From Blastococcus sp. CT_GayMR20 (GTDB lineage Bacteria; Actinomycetota; Actinomycetes; Mycobacteriales; Geodermatophilaceae): DNA of 5,966 nt. Where the stretch lies: assembly GCF_004570345.1 (NCBI RefSeq), contig NZ_SPQM01000212.1, forward strand, positions 1-5,966, in the 5' to 3' direction. Of this stretch, positions 4,844 through 5,966 are shown in pieces. Position 1 is the first letter of the stretch. Each line of letters begins with the position of its first letter. Position numbers and translations under genes: made by a program. The notes under the pieces were generated by a model. That model did no database searches. It had not been told where the DNA came from and saw only the letters and a program-made list of their open reading frames with translations.

Positions 4844-4850
4844 GAACCTG
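4844..4850 (+). repeat. attR core (GAACCTG), right attachment site
   Basis: This is the right copy of the core. Element DNA (TACTAGGAACAGGTCAG, 4827-4843) lies to its left and HNH coding sequence to its right. In the excised circle, TACTAG (4827-4832) would face CTAGTA (190-195), giving a 6-bp inverted repeat around the core. CAGGT/ACCTG (4836-4840, 4846-4850) forms an inner imperfect symmetry. Such dyad arms are what serine integrase subunits bind. The restored chromosomal attB would read GCGAGAACCTGTGCTGCCTG around the core. Confidence 0.8.
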
Positions 4851-5051
4851 TGCTGCCTGTGCCGGCACCACCACCGGCTCAAGACCCACGCCCCCGGCTG
4901 GCGGTTCGTCCTGCTCCCGAACGGTGTGCTGCGGGTGACCACCCCCGGCGGCATCACCCGCAGCACCCGGCCACCGGGCCTGCGCGACCGCATCGGGCAA
5001 CGCGCCCTGCCCGGGCCACCACCGACACCAACCGAACCGGCGCCGTTCTGA
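4851..5051 (+). pseudogene. DUF222/13E12-type HNH protein, 3' part, separated from its start by the element
   Basis: Read in the same frame as the left fragment, 4851 onward gives CCLCRRHHRLKTHAPGW, the standard end of the HNH domain (two Cys ligands and the HH pair). About 50 further residues, rich in Pro and Arg, follow to a TGA at 5049-5051. Joining codon 186-188 (CTG) to 4851 (TGC) gives an uninterrupted CENLCCLC motif, which shows the two pieces were one gene. No start codon with a ribosome site precedes this fragment, so it is a remnant unless the element excises. Element excision would restore the gene precisely. Confidence 0.85.
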
Positions 5052-5202
5052 TCTGCGGGCGGCGGATGCGACACGTTGTTGCGATCCTCGTGCGTTCCGG
5101 TACGGCCGCGGCTGCCGTGATACCCATATGCGCTGGTCACCCACAAGGGTCGGCCCAGAAGTGCCGGCTCAGGTGGGGGGCTGGTCGTGCCGATGGGGAG
5201 AT
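5052..5202. other. Intergenic region between HNH remnant and membrane sensor gene
   Basis: About 150 bp with no gene I can support. TTGCGA (5079-5084) and TACGGC (5101-5106) are 16 bp apart but form a poor promoter. GGGGAG (5195-5200) is only two bases from GTG 5203, too close to be an ideal ribosome site for it. Confidence 0.4.
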
Positions 5203-5966
5203 GTGATCGCAGGTCTGGTGCACCGAGTCGTCGCGGTGCTGCGACGGGGGGACGTCCTCCCGGGTGCGGCGCCGTCGTCCGACGACCCCGGTGCGCCCGC
5301 GACCGACCGGCGCGCGCTGGCTGCGCTGACGACCCGCTCGAGCCTGCGCGAGTTCACCTCGTCCGTCCCCGCGCTGCGGGAGGAGCTCATCAACCGGGCC
5401 CGGACTGCCGGCATGGCCGTCGCCGTGGTCGCTGCCGTCGCCGTTCCGGCCTGGACGGTGGTCGACCGGATCGCGGTGCCGCACCTGGCGGGAACCTTCC
5501 TGGCCGTCCGGCTGCTCGGGGATCTGCCGATGCTGTGGGTGATCTGGGCGCTCTGGCGTCTCCCCATCGGTCGGCGCCGCCCCGAGGTCCTGACCTTCGC
5601 GGTGCTCGCGCTCGTCCAGATCGAGATCGCCTGGATGATCGCCCAGACCCACGGCCACGAGTACTACCTGCTGGGATTCACGCTCGCCGTCTACGGCAGC
5701 GGGTGCATCCTCGTCGCCCGCCCCCGCTGGACCGCCGCGGTCGTCGCCGTCTCCTGGGTCTCCCTGGCCGTCTCGGCGATCACCCAGCCCGGCCGGCTCA
5801 CGGCGAGCCAGCTCGTCAGCATCAGCGTCTTCCTGGGTACCGCCTCGGTCATCGGCATGCTGGCGCACCTCCGCCGGTACGCCCTCAACAACCGCGAGCT
5901 GGTCACCCGCGTGCGCCTCGAGCGGGAGCAGCAGCGGACCGGGGTGCTCCTCGCCCAGCTCGAGCG
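5203..5966 (+). CDS. Multi-helix membrane sensor protein, N-terminal part (runs off window)
   Basis: A frame open from GTG 5203 to the window end, about 254 residues, with no stop. After a polar stretch of about 65 residues there are roughly six hydrophobic segments: around MAVAVVAAVAVPAW, AGTFLAVRLLGDLPMLWVIW, VLTFAVLALVQIEIAWMI, YYLLGFTLAVYGSGCILV, AAVVAVSWVSLAVSAI and LVSISVFLGTASVIGML. It then enters a charged helix LRRYALNNRELVTRVRLERE that looks like a coiled-coil linker. This pattern (MASE-like membrane sensor followed by a signalling helix) usually leads into a GGDEF diguanylate cyclase or histidine kinase, but the output domain lies outside the window. Other in-frame starts exist (ATG 5128, GTG 5173, GTG 5218) and none has an ideal ribosome site. 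It belongs to the host chromosome, not the element. Confidence 0.65.
   Translation, partial: MIAGLVHRVVAVLRRGDVLPGAAPSSDDPGAPATDRRALAALTTRSSLREFTSSVPALREELINRARTAGMAVAVVAAVAVPAWTVVDRIAVPHLAGTFLAVRLLGDLPMLWVIWALWRLPIGRRRPEVLTFAVLALVQIEIAWMIAQTHGHEYYLLGFTLAVYGSGCILVARPRWTAAVVAVSWVSLAVSAITQPGRLTASQLVSISVFLGTASVIGMLAHLRRYALNNRELVTRVRLEREQQRTGVLLAQLE

Larger units (their letters stand above)
189..4850. mobile_element. Integrated element (~4.66 kb) with serine integrase, HUH Rep and Thoeris-like cargo
   Basis: The element is bounded by a 7-bp direct repeat GAACCTG (182-188 left, 4844-4850 right) and splits an HNH gene whose reading frame is restored when one copy plus the interior is removed. It carries its own integration enzyme (serine recombinase, - strand, beside the right end), a rolling-circle replication initiator, and a three-gene cargo resembling type II Thoeris plus a HIT hydrolase. 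The layout (rep, convergent integrase, att site next to the integrase start) resembles the replication-integration half of actinomycete AICE or pSAM2-like elements. It uses a serine integrase at a protein-coding gene rather than a tyrosine integrase at a tRNA. No FtsK/Tra-like transfer gene, spread gene or clear regulator is visible. Because of the core ambiguity the left boundary lies anywhere in 182-189 and the right boundary correspondingly in 4843-4850. Confidence 0.85.

Noticed and set aside
5137..5868. 243-codon open frame on the - strand at the right end
   Set aside because: Asp/Gly/Arg-rich low-complexity translation opposite a multi-helix membrane protein; typical shadow.
1..5966. 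CRISPR array or transposon terminal inverted repeats
   Set aside because: No regularly spaced repeats were seen, and the element ends carry a short direct-repeat core from serine recombination rather than long inverted ends with a transposase.

Overview
The window comes from a high-GC Gram-positive bacterium, most likely an actinomycete. This rests on strong G/C bias at third codon positions in the flanks, GTG starts, a DUF222/13E12-type HNH protein and an actinobacterial-style Rep plus serine integrase. I cannot name a genus.

The main point is structural. A compact integrated element of about 4.66 kb (about 189-4850) has inserted into a chromosomal DUF222/HNH endonuclease-like gene. The 5' part of that gene occupies 3-188 and the 3' part 4851-5051. 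Removing everything between the two copies of a 7-bp repeat GAACCTG (182-188 and 4844-4850) restores one open frame through the HNH motif, reading ...CENL|CCLCRRHH.... The insertion boundaries can therefore be read to the base, apart from the 7-bp ambiguity.

Inside the element, left to right: (i) three tightly coupled cargo genes on the + strand. They encode a TIR-like protein resembling ThsB (283-792), a protein with two membrane helices and a macro-like domain resembling the ThsA effector of type II Thoeris (789-1646), and a HIT-family (histidine triad) hydrolase (1646-2098). (ii) A structured, gene-free stretch (2099-2505) with several inverted repeats and a candidate promoter. (iii) A HUH-type rolling-circle replication initiator (2506-3249), followed by a possible small overlapping ORF. 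(iv) A 14-bp perfect inverted repeat at 3358-3418 between convergent genes. (v) A serine integrase on the - strand (4817 to 3420), whose start lies about 27 bp from the right attachment core.

Proposed working: the serine integrase excises and integrates the element at the HNH gene, and the HUH protein replicates the excised circle. The cargo looks like a type II Thoeris anti-phage system, in which a TIR enzyme makes an NAD-derived signal that activates a membrane macro-domain effector. The unusual part is the HIT hydrolase fused translationally to this operon. HIT enzymes attack nucleotide phosphoanhydride and phosphoramidate bonds, so it could tune, convert or erase the TIR signal. No transfer gene (FtsK/Tra-like), KorSA-like regulator or clear excisionase is visible, so the element looks smaller than a full actinomycete integrative and conjugative element (AICE).

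Downstream of the element and the HNH remnant, a membrane sensor-like protein begins at about 5203 and runs off the end of the window.
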